Translations under genes and position numbers: made by a program
NCBI GenBank assembly: GCA_949361645.1
Contig: OX442418.1
Span: 9,389,821-9,453,820, forward strand
DNA length: 64,000 nt
Direction of reading: 5' to 3'
From: Spongilla lacustris
Lineage: Eukaryota; Porifera; Demospongiae; Spongillida; Spongillidae
Notes under the pieces: model-generated
What the model was told of the DNA's origin: nothing
The model's database searches: none
Seen by the model: only the letters and a program-made list of their open reading frames with translations
In this document: positions 55,751 through 64,000 of the stretch, in pieces
Layout of the letters: each line of letters starts with the position of its first letter
Position numbering within the stretch: the first letter of the stretch is position 1

Positions 55751-56600
55751 TATACGTACGGGTATAAAAAAGGGTGATCTATATATACGTGAGACGAAGC
55801 CCCAGTGACCAAGACTTCATTCCAGACAAGAGCACAGAGTTGCTCAGACCAGGGAGGTGGCGTGCACTAAGATAGTCTTCCACAAGATTCCCAGTACCCA
55901 AATGGTCACTTCGTGCAGACCAGTGGTCTTATATGACCATTTTAGCAAAGCTATCCTTGATGGTATAAGCATATTGCTGTGGTCATCCCCTAATCACTCT
56001 CCTTCTCCCCCCTCTAGAGCTCCCCATGGTTACCATGTAGCCTCCATGGGATGTTGACCCTGTGGGCTGTGATGGTTTGGATGATGCCCTCTCAATTTGG
56101 GTGTGTCTTGTTTCATGCCATATAAGGGATTGAAGGTCAATCTGGCCGTTCTGTATTAGGTCTTACAGCTCTGTTTATCCTGTTACAGGCACCCTGCAGA
56201 ATGGTGGCACAGATCTTAGAGTCCACATATCTGATGTTTTCTTCTTCGTGAGGCCCTTCCTTCCCTACACTTCCCTTCACTCATATATGAGGGTGGGTTG
56301 ATATTGGGGTAGGTATATAACCGCGACGTACCGCGGGTACGACGGTTAAATATATACCTTAGTTAACCGCAGCAACCCCTATAACTGAATGAGCCATTTA
56401 ACTGGAGCAGAATTTGTGGGAAGTGTCGTGAGAAATATTTCGTCTATGTGCACCAGCATAAGCCACTTAGTGGTTTTTCACTGTAACTTGAACTAACGTG
56501 TTTATATAATCACTACCAGCATAAGACAATTAGTGGTTTTTCATTGTATGTGGTCCAATTATTGTTGTCGCCATCGAGGCGCCAGAGTCAAATAATGCAC
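55751..56600. other. Upstream region of the galectin gene
   Basis: No gene recognised. Two copies of CCAGCATAAG..A.TTAGTGGTTTTTCA lie at 56454-56485 and 56516-56547 and could be regulatory. CGCGACGTACCGCGGGTACGACGG at 56321-56344 is a partial palindrome. Confidence 0.4.
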
Positions 56601-56614
56601 TTCCGCACATAAAG

Positions 56615-56624
56615 TATTTAAAAA
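56615..56624 (+). promoter_or_regulatory. TATA-like box of galectin gene
   Basis: TATTTAAAAA lies 77 bp before the galectin ATG, a reasonable distance for a short 5' UTR. No transcript data. Confidence 0.4.
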
Positions 56625-56700
56625 GCTGGTTACAGAGTTTCCTGCATTATCGCAAGTTTACAGAACCAGCCACGTCGTACGACACAGTGGAGGGTCAACG

Positions 56701-59559
56701 ATGCTTCTTTTAACTCAGACAGTGCTCGCTGTTATTGCGGTGACCTGCACCACAGCGTTTGTCAGTAAAGGTAGGTATAATCATATTAATTACAGTGATG
56801 TACCATGCATTGTTAAACATGTCATGCATGTCTATGTCTTTTTTTGTGTGTGGCATTTGGTCTATGCGGCGGCTAAATCACAAGTGCAATCCCTGAAAGA
56901 CGTGACCAATGATAACATCGACGGGAATCTTGAGCTCAGAACTGCGGGACTGATGGGTGAAACGAATGATATCGTATCCGATCCGATTAGTAGTAGCGAG
57001 GTCGAGGGCGATTATGTCGGAGAGCTGCTATCCTCTGATACTTACAAATCAGAAGGTATACATGATAATATTTATTACTATGTGCTCGGTTTAAATTTGC
57101 ATTTTATATATGCCGGTGATCGTGACACTCGACCACCACCTGCATGCATATCATGCAGCCGATGAACCGGAGATGGAGAATACGGACGAACTTAATTATC
57201 AAGATTGTGGTATGTACTATCAAAGTTCACACCAGTAATATATGTCTGATTTCTTGGAAGTCTACTGCGCTATTAGAATTTGAGTACTGCATGGACGTAG
57301 GATTTTAAGCCGCAGCATTTTACCACACCAATACGGAGATTACGCATGCATGCGCAGTTATAATTATAGCGTATATGCCTGGTCCGCTGGTCCCCATGCA
57401 CGGACCATATGTGGCCCTATACACGGATTATATATAGGCATTTGGGACAGTTTCCACGAAAATGGCCCTTCGTTTATAAGTATAAAATAATATAAAATTG
57501 CTATGTATTTGAATCGTAATAACTTCCGAACGGTTAAGGCTATCAACTTTCTATTGTCAACACTTCATACCACACCATTTCTCTACGGTAAAATACATTT
57601 TGGGGTCTTGCACTTGCTCCGTGCCAGAATTGCAACGTCCGATACCCCACCGGGTTCAAACCCAACATAACTTTCTGTAGGAGTTATGAAATCGCTTCAA
57701 ATTCGGTTTGTAGGTGGAGAGGTCCTATACCTATCGATTTGTTCTGTTCGTTGATTTTTATGCCATCCATTACGGAGATACAGTTGAACAAACTACGTAC
57801 CCATTTTCGCGCTCGATTCGCGCCAATGATTTGGGCAAATTACGTTCCGCTCAATGTATGGGGAGGCGGGGATTATAACATTGGCGCGAATCAAGCGGGA
57901 AAACGTGCACGTAGTTTGTTCAACTGTATCTCAGTAACGGATGGCATAAAAATTAACGAACAGAACAAATCGATAGGTATAGGACCTCTACACCTACAAA
58001 CCAAATTTGAAGCGATTTCATAACTCCTACAGAAAGTTATGTTGAGTTTGAACCCGGTGGGGTATCTGACGTTGCAATTTTGGCACGGAGCAAGTGTAAG
58101 ACCCCAAAATGTATTCTACCGTAGAGAAACGGTGTGGTATGAAGTGTTGAAAATAGGAAGTTGATAGCCTTAATCATTCGGAAGTTATTACGATTCAAAT
58201 GCAAAGCAATTTTATATGATTTTATACCTATAAACGAAGGGCCATTTTCGTGGAAACTGTCCCATTTATACATATATAAGTATATGCATCTATACGATGT
58301 TGAACGATGGTGTCAGGAATATACCAACGGAAAGATTAACATATGAATATAATTATTCATTTATGTGTATAGTTCGTCAGAACTTGTAGTTGTACACTCA
58401 AATAGAATTCAGTAACATGTATACCGGTATAAATACATGCATGCGTTTCTACCATTTCGTCAAAACACTTACGTCTCACGAATGAATGGTTTTTATCCTT
58501 ATGCACACATTCCAGGAATTGCGCAACCCAGGACAGGAACGAAAAGCATCTCTGTGCAAAATTTTGGAATTGGTACAGTGTTGCGATTCACTTACACCTC
58601 TCCCGGCCCAAGTGCAGGGTCCTGGGTACTACTCAATGTGCTCAGCAGCTCCGGCGATATTCTACTCCACTTCAACCCGAGGACCTACGTCTCTGGTCCT
58701 GTTTTAGTTCTCAATAGTTTCCTTGACTGCGGCTGGGGAGCAGAGGAGAGACCATCTGGGTATCCCTTTAGTGGTACTGTATACGTTGTCATCGCAGTTG
58801 AAGAAAGTGGGTACCGAATTACAGTAAATGGAGGTGCCTTCCAATATCTCTACAAGCACCGCCGACCCCTCACATCGGTCATCTCAATAAATACAGACTT
58901 AGACTATGTCCAGTATGGCGCTGTAAGTCGACAGTATACATGTACATCTGTGCATGCAGGCAGCGGGCTTACATGTATATAATTGATATATACTTTATTT
59001 CCTTATAGTACGGTTGTACCACAGTGACACTGCATTATAATGGTGCATGTATTAACAAGACCACCACACAACTACTGTCACATGAACAATTGGATTACCA
59101 TTTTAATTTTAGGTCGTTTCATCGAAGGGGTGCAAGGAAGAAAACATAGGAAAAGTCATCTACGTTGATGGCGCGACTCCCGCAAGTGGTGCATGTGGGG
59201 CTGGAGTTTGTGCCATCAATTTATACCACGCTCCGCCTTCTCTTCTGGCTGCGCCTGTACCATCGGCCTCGTCTCCTGACTTTGCTCTTCATTTCAATCC
59301 AAGATTCTACCTTAATTACGTGGTCCGTAATACATTCACTAATGGCGGCTGGGGACCAGAGGAGACCGCAGGTGGAATGCCCTTCACACCTAACACAGCT
59401 TTCAAGGTCGCTATATTCATGCAGCAGGAGCAGTACGAAACTGCAGTGAATGGAGACCACTTTATTTCGTACAAGTACCGCCTCCCCCTTACTTCTCCCG
59501 TGACCGTTCTTGTGGAACCATCCCTGCTGGGAAGCTCTACTAAGGTTCAAGTGGTTTAA
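56701..59559 (+). CDS. Secreted tandem-repeat galectin, five exons
   Basis: Beta-galactoside-binding lectin with two carbohydrate domains. Exons 56701-56770, 56885-57055, 57159-57209, 58516-58922 and 59113-59559 join in phases 1, 1, 1, 0 with canonical GT-AG ends and give 381 residues. Residues 1-20 (MLLLTQTVLAVIAVTCTTAF) form a clear signal peptide, followed by an acidic linker (NDNIDGNLELRTAGL... ADEPEMENTDELNYQDC). CRD1 (about 98-235) has LHFNPR, VLNSF, WGAEERPSGYPF and ITVNG...YKHR. CRD2 (exon 5) has LHFNPR, VVRNTF, WGPEE, PF and AVNGDHF...YKYR. The His-Asn-Arg, Asn, Trp and Glu sugar contacts are kept in CRD2; in CRD1 the VRN position is VLN. Classical galectins lack a leader, so secretion by the standard route and acidic spacer are unusual. 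A fold-back element fills the 1.3 kb intron 3. Likely extracellular, for adhesion or microbe binding (inference). Confidence 0.9.
57444..58263. mobile_element. 0.8 kb fold-back element, family A, in galectin intron
   Basis: The left tip GGGACAGTTTCCACGAAAAT pairs with ATTTTCGTGGAAACTGTCCC. Arms reach the centre at about 57820-57895 (GATTCGCGCCAATGAT / ATTGGCGCGAATC). ATTT flanks both ends, a possible target duplication. Shares the inner ~150 bp with 19250-20062 while the outer arms differ. Confidence 0.93.
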
Positions 59560-60239
59560 AGTTGCAAACACAACAAACTGCTACATTGTCATTTGTTAGA
59601 TGTACGGAATTTGCTGTGTAGTGATTCTAGTGTGCATATGCATTTCACAATGGTATGGTTTCAGTCTGGGGGGGGGGGGGGGGGGGGGGGGATCTAGCCT
59701 CTTGCTCAGGCCCTATTTTTTAGCGGGGGCGAAAAACGGGGCCTGGAAATCGACGGACAAGTCGCGCATGCGCTAGCCATTACCCAGATATTGTTGTATT
59801 TATTGTTTGTAAACCTTTTGATTTCGTATTTAAATGAGTATACCATGCATCTTGTTCTCAGCGCAAACTCTTCCTCATCCCAGATTGTTGCTCGGACCCA
59901 TCAAATGTTTTCCAAGTGTAGTGTAGTTCCAATGAGTGCGCACCACGAGCAAGCACACACGACCAGAATGACCGTAAGGTAGGGGAACTCCACTCTTTCT
60001 CAAATTAAGCAGGCCACATCCTGATGGCTGATTGACTACTGCTGCTATGGAAAGTCATCCAAACATATTGTCCATGTAAGCAGACAAGGACACTGGATAC
60101 ATTTCACTTCTCCAATAATACATTCTCTGTGTCTATTCTGTGACTTGTGTCAGTGAGTACTCAGGAACTAGCTGTGGGCTGCAACATATATACATCAGAA
60201 GGTCAGGCAGTCACATGATTCAGGTGCCAGCTAGGGACA
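59560..60239. other. Galectin 3' flank; poly-G and hairpin relic
   Basis: Run of about 22 G at 59669-59691. At 59697-59745 TAGCCTCTTGCTCAGGCCCT...GGGGCCTGG is a decayed copy of the 16560 hairpin element. No AATAAA close to the galectin stop. Confidence 0.55.
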
Positions 60240-60773
60240 CTACATTGCACCCTCTTCAATTAGATGTGTCCACACATGCACATCTGGAATAGTATTAATT
60301 GGGTCCCCATAACGTTCTGGTTGTTTTGTTTTCCTCGATGATCTTCGAAGCCCTGCTGGCACTGCATCTCTATGACTATTTTCAGATGGTATAGGGAGGG
60401 CTGCATTTCGTGGTACGGCATTTTGGCGGGGAACGTCAATCACAGGTGGTGTAGGAAGAAGTGCAATTGGTGGTTGGTTGATCTCCACTGTATCTTGCGG
60501 GATGATGACAGGTTGGTCCATCCGCACAGTGATTTCAGGTGGCTGGTTGATCTCCACTGTATCTTGCGGGATGATGACAGGTTGGTGGTCCGTCACAGTG
60601 ATTTCATGTTCTTCTTCACTTTCTTCTGCAGTGTCCCCAGTGTGTTTCATATGCTCTTCCTCATTCAAAATCCTCTCAGCAAGTGGTACATTGCCTATAG
60701 GGGCTGGCTTGAGGCGATTAAAATGTACAACACGTTTACATTGTGGGCAAGCACAATCCACAATACAATACAC
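60240..60773 (-). CDS. Gypsy integrase C-terminal tail with internal repeat
   Basis: 177-codon frame. VVHFNRLKPAPIGNVP is the integrase C-terminal (post-barrel) motif. A Glu-rich segment follows, then two copies of a 22-residue unit containing QPVIIPQDTVEINQPP (66 bp tandem duplication, about 60474-60605), and the end has RRSSRKTKQPERYGDP, a basic tail common in chromovirus-like or invertebrate gypsy integrases. A direct host-protein role is unlikely. Confidence 0.8.
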   Translation of the reverse strand: MYCIVDCACPQCKRVVHFNRLKPAPIGNVPLAERILNEEEHMKHTGDTAEESEEEHEITVTDHQPVIIPQDTVEINQPPEITVRMDQPVIIPQDTVEINQPPIALLPTPPVIDVPRQNAVPRNAALPIPSENSHRDAVPAGLRRSSRKTKQPERYGDPINTIPDVHVWTHLIEEGAM

Positions 60774-60962
60774 AAATAGCCTTCACCACCATATAAGGCC
60801 TCTGCCATGGTTTGTGCAATTTCCGCGACTTGCCTCTTCTGGGGAGTGAAGAAGAACAAGATCACCAACACTATACGGGCTACCTCTCACACCACGATCA
60901 TACATATCTTTTTGATGGTTCTGTTTTTGCTGAACATGCTTAATCACAGTCTGGACCTTTCT

Positions 60963-61162
60963 CTCACAACTTTACTTCTGGCGTATAGTACTATAGTGTG
61001 CAGGAAACTACTGGAACCACACCATTCCAGCTCATGTTTGGGTGGAACCCCCGTCTCCGTGAGGATGTTCTTTATTCACTACTGGTTGCATCACATGATT
61101 CAGTTACTCAATATACCAGAGTTCTCAAGGATCGTCTTCAAAGATCGTATCACCAGTCATGT
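60963..61162 (+). pseudogene. Inverted ~200 bp integrase segment
   Basis: Read on the plus strand this piece encodes integrase core-end sequence: LLLAYST, then (frame shifted) QETTGTTPFQLMFGWNPRLR and TQYTRVLKDRLQRSYHQS. Both neighbours encode integrase only on the minus strand (…TTVADEHDW above 61163; ERKVQTVIKHVQQKQNHQKD below 60962). The missing part in the minus-strand order is exactly what lies here in reverse. Confidence 0.82.
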
Positions 61163-61700
61163 TCATCAGCCACTGTAGTGCTGAGCATCTCCAGTATGGT
61201 CCTATTAAATCTCTCCAAATGTCCATCAGACTGCAGATGATAGGGTGTTGTTCTTGTCTTTGTGACTCCAACATATCTCTTGCATCACTTTTGCTTCAAA
61301 ATTCTTTCCTTGATCTGTATGAATTGAATCAGGCACACCAAAATGACAGATAAACTCACTAATCAACACATTAGCTATAGACAATGCCTCCATATCTGGT
61401 AATGGATATACCTCTTTCCATTTTGTGAAATAGTTGCCAACCACAAGTATATAGTGATTACCTCGAGGTGTTTCAGGTAGGGGACCCATTACATGTATAT
61501 CCATTCCTATCCTCTCCAAAGGTCGACTTGCATGGCTGACTTCAAGAGGTGCTTTATTTCTTCGAGGGGATTTTCTGGAGTTATATGCAATACAGTTAGA
61601 GCACCACTTTACAACACCACTTTTCTGCCCAGGCTAATAACACTGCCTACAAACCTTCTCTAAGGTTTTCCTGACCCCCATATGACCCCCTATTTGTGAA
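61163..61700 (-). pseudogene. Gypsy integrase zinc module and core
   Basis: Minus strand. Before 61560, HDSQIGGHMGVRKTLEKVCR and later KWCSNCIAY supply the HHCC module, with a stop between. The frame 61519-61226 has ERIGMDIHVMGPLPETPRGN (first Asp) and SIHTDQGKNFEAKVMQEIC (second Asp). After a shift near 61225, SDGHLERFNRTILEML provides the catalytic Glu. Sequence stops at the inversion border. Confidence 0.85.
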
Positions 61701-62456
61701 TCATGCAACCCAACCATGATCCCTGGTATGTGAGCAGGAGGGATAACTAACTGCAAGTATCAACTTTGACCACCTCCTGGGATGCCCTCCCACTGTCTGT
61801 AGAGAATGCCATCTTTCAACAGCAGGTGTTTGCACTGAGTCCAGAGGGATTGGAGTCGCCAAGTTGAATCCTTTGGACATTGTTGGGGGTACTGAACCAG
61901 ACTGCAACCAGGTAATAACTTGCTCTAGGTCCCTATCTGCTCTCTGAAAGTCTGCCACCTCTTGGTTTGTCCATGATGGCAAAAAGGACATACTGGAAAC
62001 ATCTCAGAATCCAATTTTACCTCCACACCACATTGTTGACACTGTCCATGGGAAAGTGAATCTGCATTACAATGTTGCTTACCAGGGCAATGTATGACTT
62101 CATATTGGAACTCAGCCATGGTCTCCAACCACCAAGCCACTTGACCTTCAGGCTCCTTAAAATTGTAAAGCCACTGTAGAGAGTTATTGTCTGTTCTCAA
62201 ATGAAACTTCCTGCCGCCATATAAATAAGGTATAAAATGGCGAGTTCCCCACACCAATGCCAGCATCTCCCTCCGATCTAGCACAGTATCTTTTTTCAGT
62301 GTGTGTGAGTGTTCTACGTGGAAAAGATATTACATGCTCTTTACCATTGATGGTTTGTGAAAGGACTGCACCCAAACCCTCTCCACTAGTGTCCGTATCA
62401 AGGACAAAAGACTCACTGAAATCAGGCAACATGAGGACAGGGGCAGAAATGAGCAT
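61701..62456 (-). pseudogene. Gypsy RNase H and linker
   Basis: Three frames: 62456-62184 (VLMLPDFSESFVLDTDTSGE, GLGAVLSQ, PRRTLTHTEKRYC), 62284-61925 (REMLALVWGTRHFIPYLYGG, HLRTDNNSLQWLYNF, HNADSLS-like end QHCNADSLSHGQC) and 61991-61701 (linker). RNase H catalytic Asp residues (DTDTS, RTDNN, NADSLS) remain, but the frame changes twice. Confidence 0.88.
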
Positions 62457-62521
62457 TTTTTTAGCTCAAAGAAATGCTTCAGTACATTCAGTTGTCCACT
62501 GCCAGGTTTTTCCGTTGTGTA

Positions 62522-62872
62522 TTAAAGCATGCAAAAAATTTTAATGAAACGCCTATAGTATGATGTCAGACCCAAAAATGATGATAACTCCTTAGAGGTT
62601 GTTGGAATAGGCCAGTTAGAAACACATTTCACTTTCCCTGGATCTGTTTCAATGCCCTTAACTGACACTACATGCCCAAGAAAGTGAACACTTGTCTGCA
62701 AAAGATGGCATTTGGAAGGTTTAACCTCAAGCCCAGCCTGTCTCAGTCTAGAAAATACATCCCTTAGCAAAGCCAAATGCTGTTCAACAGATTTGCTAAA
62801 TATTATTATATCATCCAGATACACCAAACCAGCTGTCCAATGTAGACCACTTACATCTAATTCCCGCTCCAT
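62522..62872 (-). CDS. Gypsy reverse transcriptase, C-terminal half
   Basis: Contains the catalytic AGLVYLDDIIIFSKS, EVKPSKCHLLQTSVHFLGHV, VSVKGIETDPGK and SSFLGLTSYYRRFIK, the palm end and thumb. The sequence before YLDD is reduced to MERELDVSGLHWT, so RT fingers are lost at about 62872, which marks the truncation point. The frame breaks before RNase H. Confidence 0.9.
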   Translation of the reverse strand: MERELDVSGLHWTAGLVYLDDIIIFSKSVEQHLALLRDVFSRLRQAGLEVKPSKCHLLQTSVHFLGHVVSVKGIETDPGKVKCVSNWPIPTTSKELSSFLGLTSYYRRFIKIFCML

Positions 62873-64000
62873 TTATCTTCCTCTCTCTCCCTCATGCATC
62901 CTAAACACTTTTTTTTGAGTCTTCTGATAGTACATGTAATCCATTTTACACATGCACACTCCCCATTCCTTCTCTATAGTTGCTTTCTTATTGATGGGCC
63001 TTCTGCATACACAGACAACTCATTTTGCATGCTTTGTTAACAGTTCCTTGTACTTTTTCACAGCTATTGATTCTTCATTGCCTGTCTCCCCATGCATACA
63101 TGTACCTCATTCTCCAAACACTGAATGTTTGCATGAGCAATTCCTTGACAACCATTGCATTGGTCACTGTGCCTTCAACTTCTCTGTACAGGTTTGGCAT
63201 CTCAAAACCTCTATTACGCTCTTTATATATAGTGGGCAATTTCGTGGAAGGCTGGAAGTCCTTGGGTGGGACAAAATCTCAATCAGCATAGAACGCCTAG
63301 CTTGTGTCTGCATGGATCAAGTTTTGCACCCAATTACTCCCAGTCCCACCCTCACCACTTGCCATGATTACAAAAGGAGATGACAGTAAACAGAACACAA
63401 TTCGATTCTCTGGGAGATGGAAGAGAAACGATTAATCACGATATGAGTTCATGTATTTTGTTCTCGTGCGTACATTCTCGTTAGCGGTATATGCATCATT
63501 AATTGCCAATGCGTGGGTGTAAAATGATTTGCAGAAGGATCGTGGGGTATTTATTTCACAATATACAATAACATCCCACATTGAATTTTTTCTACATGTG
63601 TCAATAACCGGCTTGAACAACTACCCAAGTGGACGCAACCCAATTCAACATGTTGTTGTTTTGCAATTACCACCCCACCCAACATACATGTTCATGTAGT
63701 CATGTGCCTAATTGTGAGGGGCCAAAGCCATACATTAAGCTCAGAGTCAGATATGTCGAGTGGGTCTTGCGTGATGTCTCTGCCATACAGTTGCACTGAC
63801 AATTTATTGTGCTTGAAATAACATGTCTTGTAAGCGACATTTATAAAAGTGCGGGTGTCCAATATCGTACCTCATATGTCAAGAGAGGGCCTTGTGCCAT
63901 GGAGTTGCACTGGCAATGTATTTTTACTTTGCATGAAAAACCTAGCATAGAAATGATAAATAAAGTTTGAAAAGATCATTACATGTTTTTACAATTATTT
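62873..64000. other. No gene recognised
   Basis: Plus- and minus-strand frames of 60-143 codons (e.g. 62952-63383) have no motif I recognise and no convincing splice signals. The sequence next to 62873 may include host DNA at the truncation site. The window ends in AT-rich DNA. Confidence 0.45.

Larger units (their letters stand above)
60240..62872 (-). mobile_element. Second Ty3/gypsy element, 5'-truncated and rearranged
   Basis: Minus-strand pol pieces in order from 62872: end of RT, RNase H, linker, integrase zinc module and core, C-terminal tail ending at 60240. Gag, protease and the first half of RT are absent and no LTR was found. At least six frame breaks and a local inversion (60963-61162) mark it as inactive. 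It belongs to a different gypsy lineage from the 7.7-11.9 kb element (YLDD rather than YIDD, long acidic tail). Confidence 0.92.

Noticed and set aside
59221..59571. 116-codon minus-strand ORF opposite the last galectin exon
   Set aside because: Antisense shadow of CRD2.
60372..60849. Plus-strand ORFs with repeated LVDLHCILRDDDRLV peptides
   Set aside because: Antisense of the duplicated integrase tail.

Overview
This window is eukaryotic nuclear DNA, most likely from a marine invertebrate and plausibly a demosponge. The evidence is AT-rich non-coding DNA with abundant TACATGTA/CATGCATG words, short GT-AG introns, a two-domain galectin, a two-exon actin-family gene, a large AIG1/GIMAP-like GTPase, and transposon-derived families otherwise common in sponges and cnidarians. 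The species assignment is inference. Nothing is bacterial: there are no operons, ribosome binding sites or CRISPR arrays.

Layout. 1-3.2 kb: satellite array of about 18 copies of a ~160-180 bp monomer in alternating subtypes. 4.57-13.4 kb: nested mobile DNA, with two inverted arms enclosing a 0.7 kb MITE and a complete but frameshifted Ty3/gypsy element on the minus strand (164/152 bp LTRs). 13.4-14.1 kb: ORF for a novel protein with four CxxC modules, its tail running into another inverted-repeat element. 16.3-18.4 kb: phase-consistent three-exon model of unknown function. 19-24.5 kb: a series of fold-back elements and one damaged exon. 25.5-26.2 kb: decayed gypsy pol. 27-28.7 kb: GTPase gene. 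30-32.7 kb: low-complexity repeats.

33.5-35.5 kb (minus) carries a three-exon gene whose product contains a ParB/sulfiredoxin-like motif; 36.3 kb (plus) carries a Trp-rich terminal exon. 37.7-38.2 kb and 44.1-44.9 kb hold fragments of LINEs with a restriction-like endonuclease. 39.6-41.4 kb (minus) is a 376-residue actin paralog lacking several nucleotide-site residues. 42.4-47.3 kb is a graveyard of transposase-like and BEN-like coding pieces. 47.4-54.9 kb is dominated by a minisatellite, a 0.6-0.7 kb direct duplication and two long inverted repeats. 56.7-59.6 kb (plus) is the best complete host gene: a five-exon secreted tandem-repeat galectin with a fold-back element in its largest intron. 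60.2-62.9 kb (minus) is a truncated second gypsy element containing a ~200 bp internal inversion.

Host genes are sparse and do not form an obvious pathway. The candidates for new biology are the secreted galectin, the actin-like protein, the ParB-like gene, the CxxC-repeat protein and the GTPase with a Cys-rich insert. All gene models come from reading frames and splice signals only; no similarity search was run.
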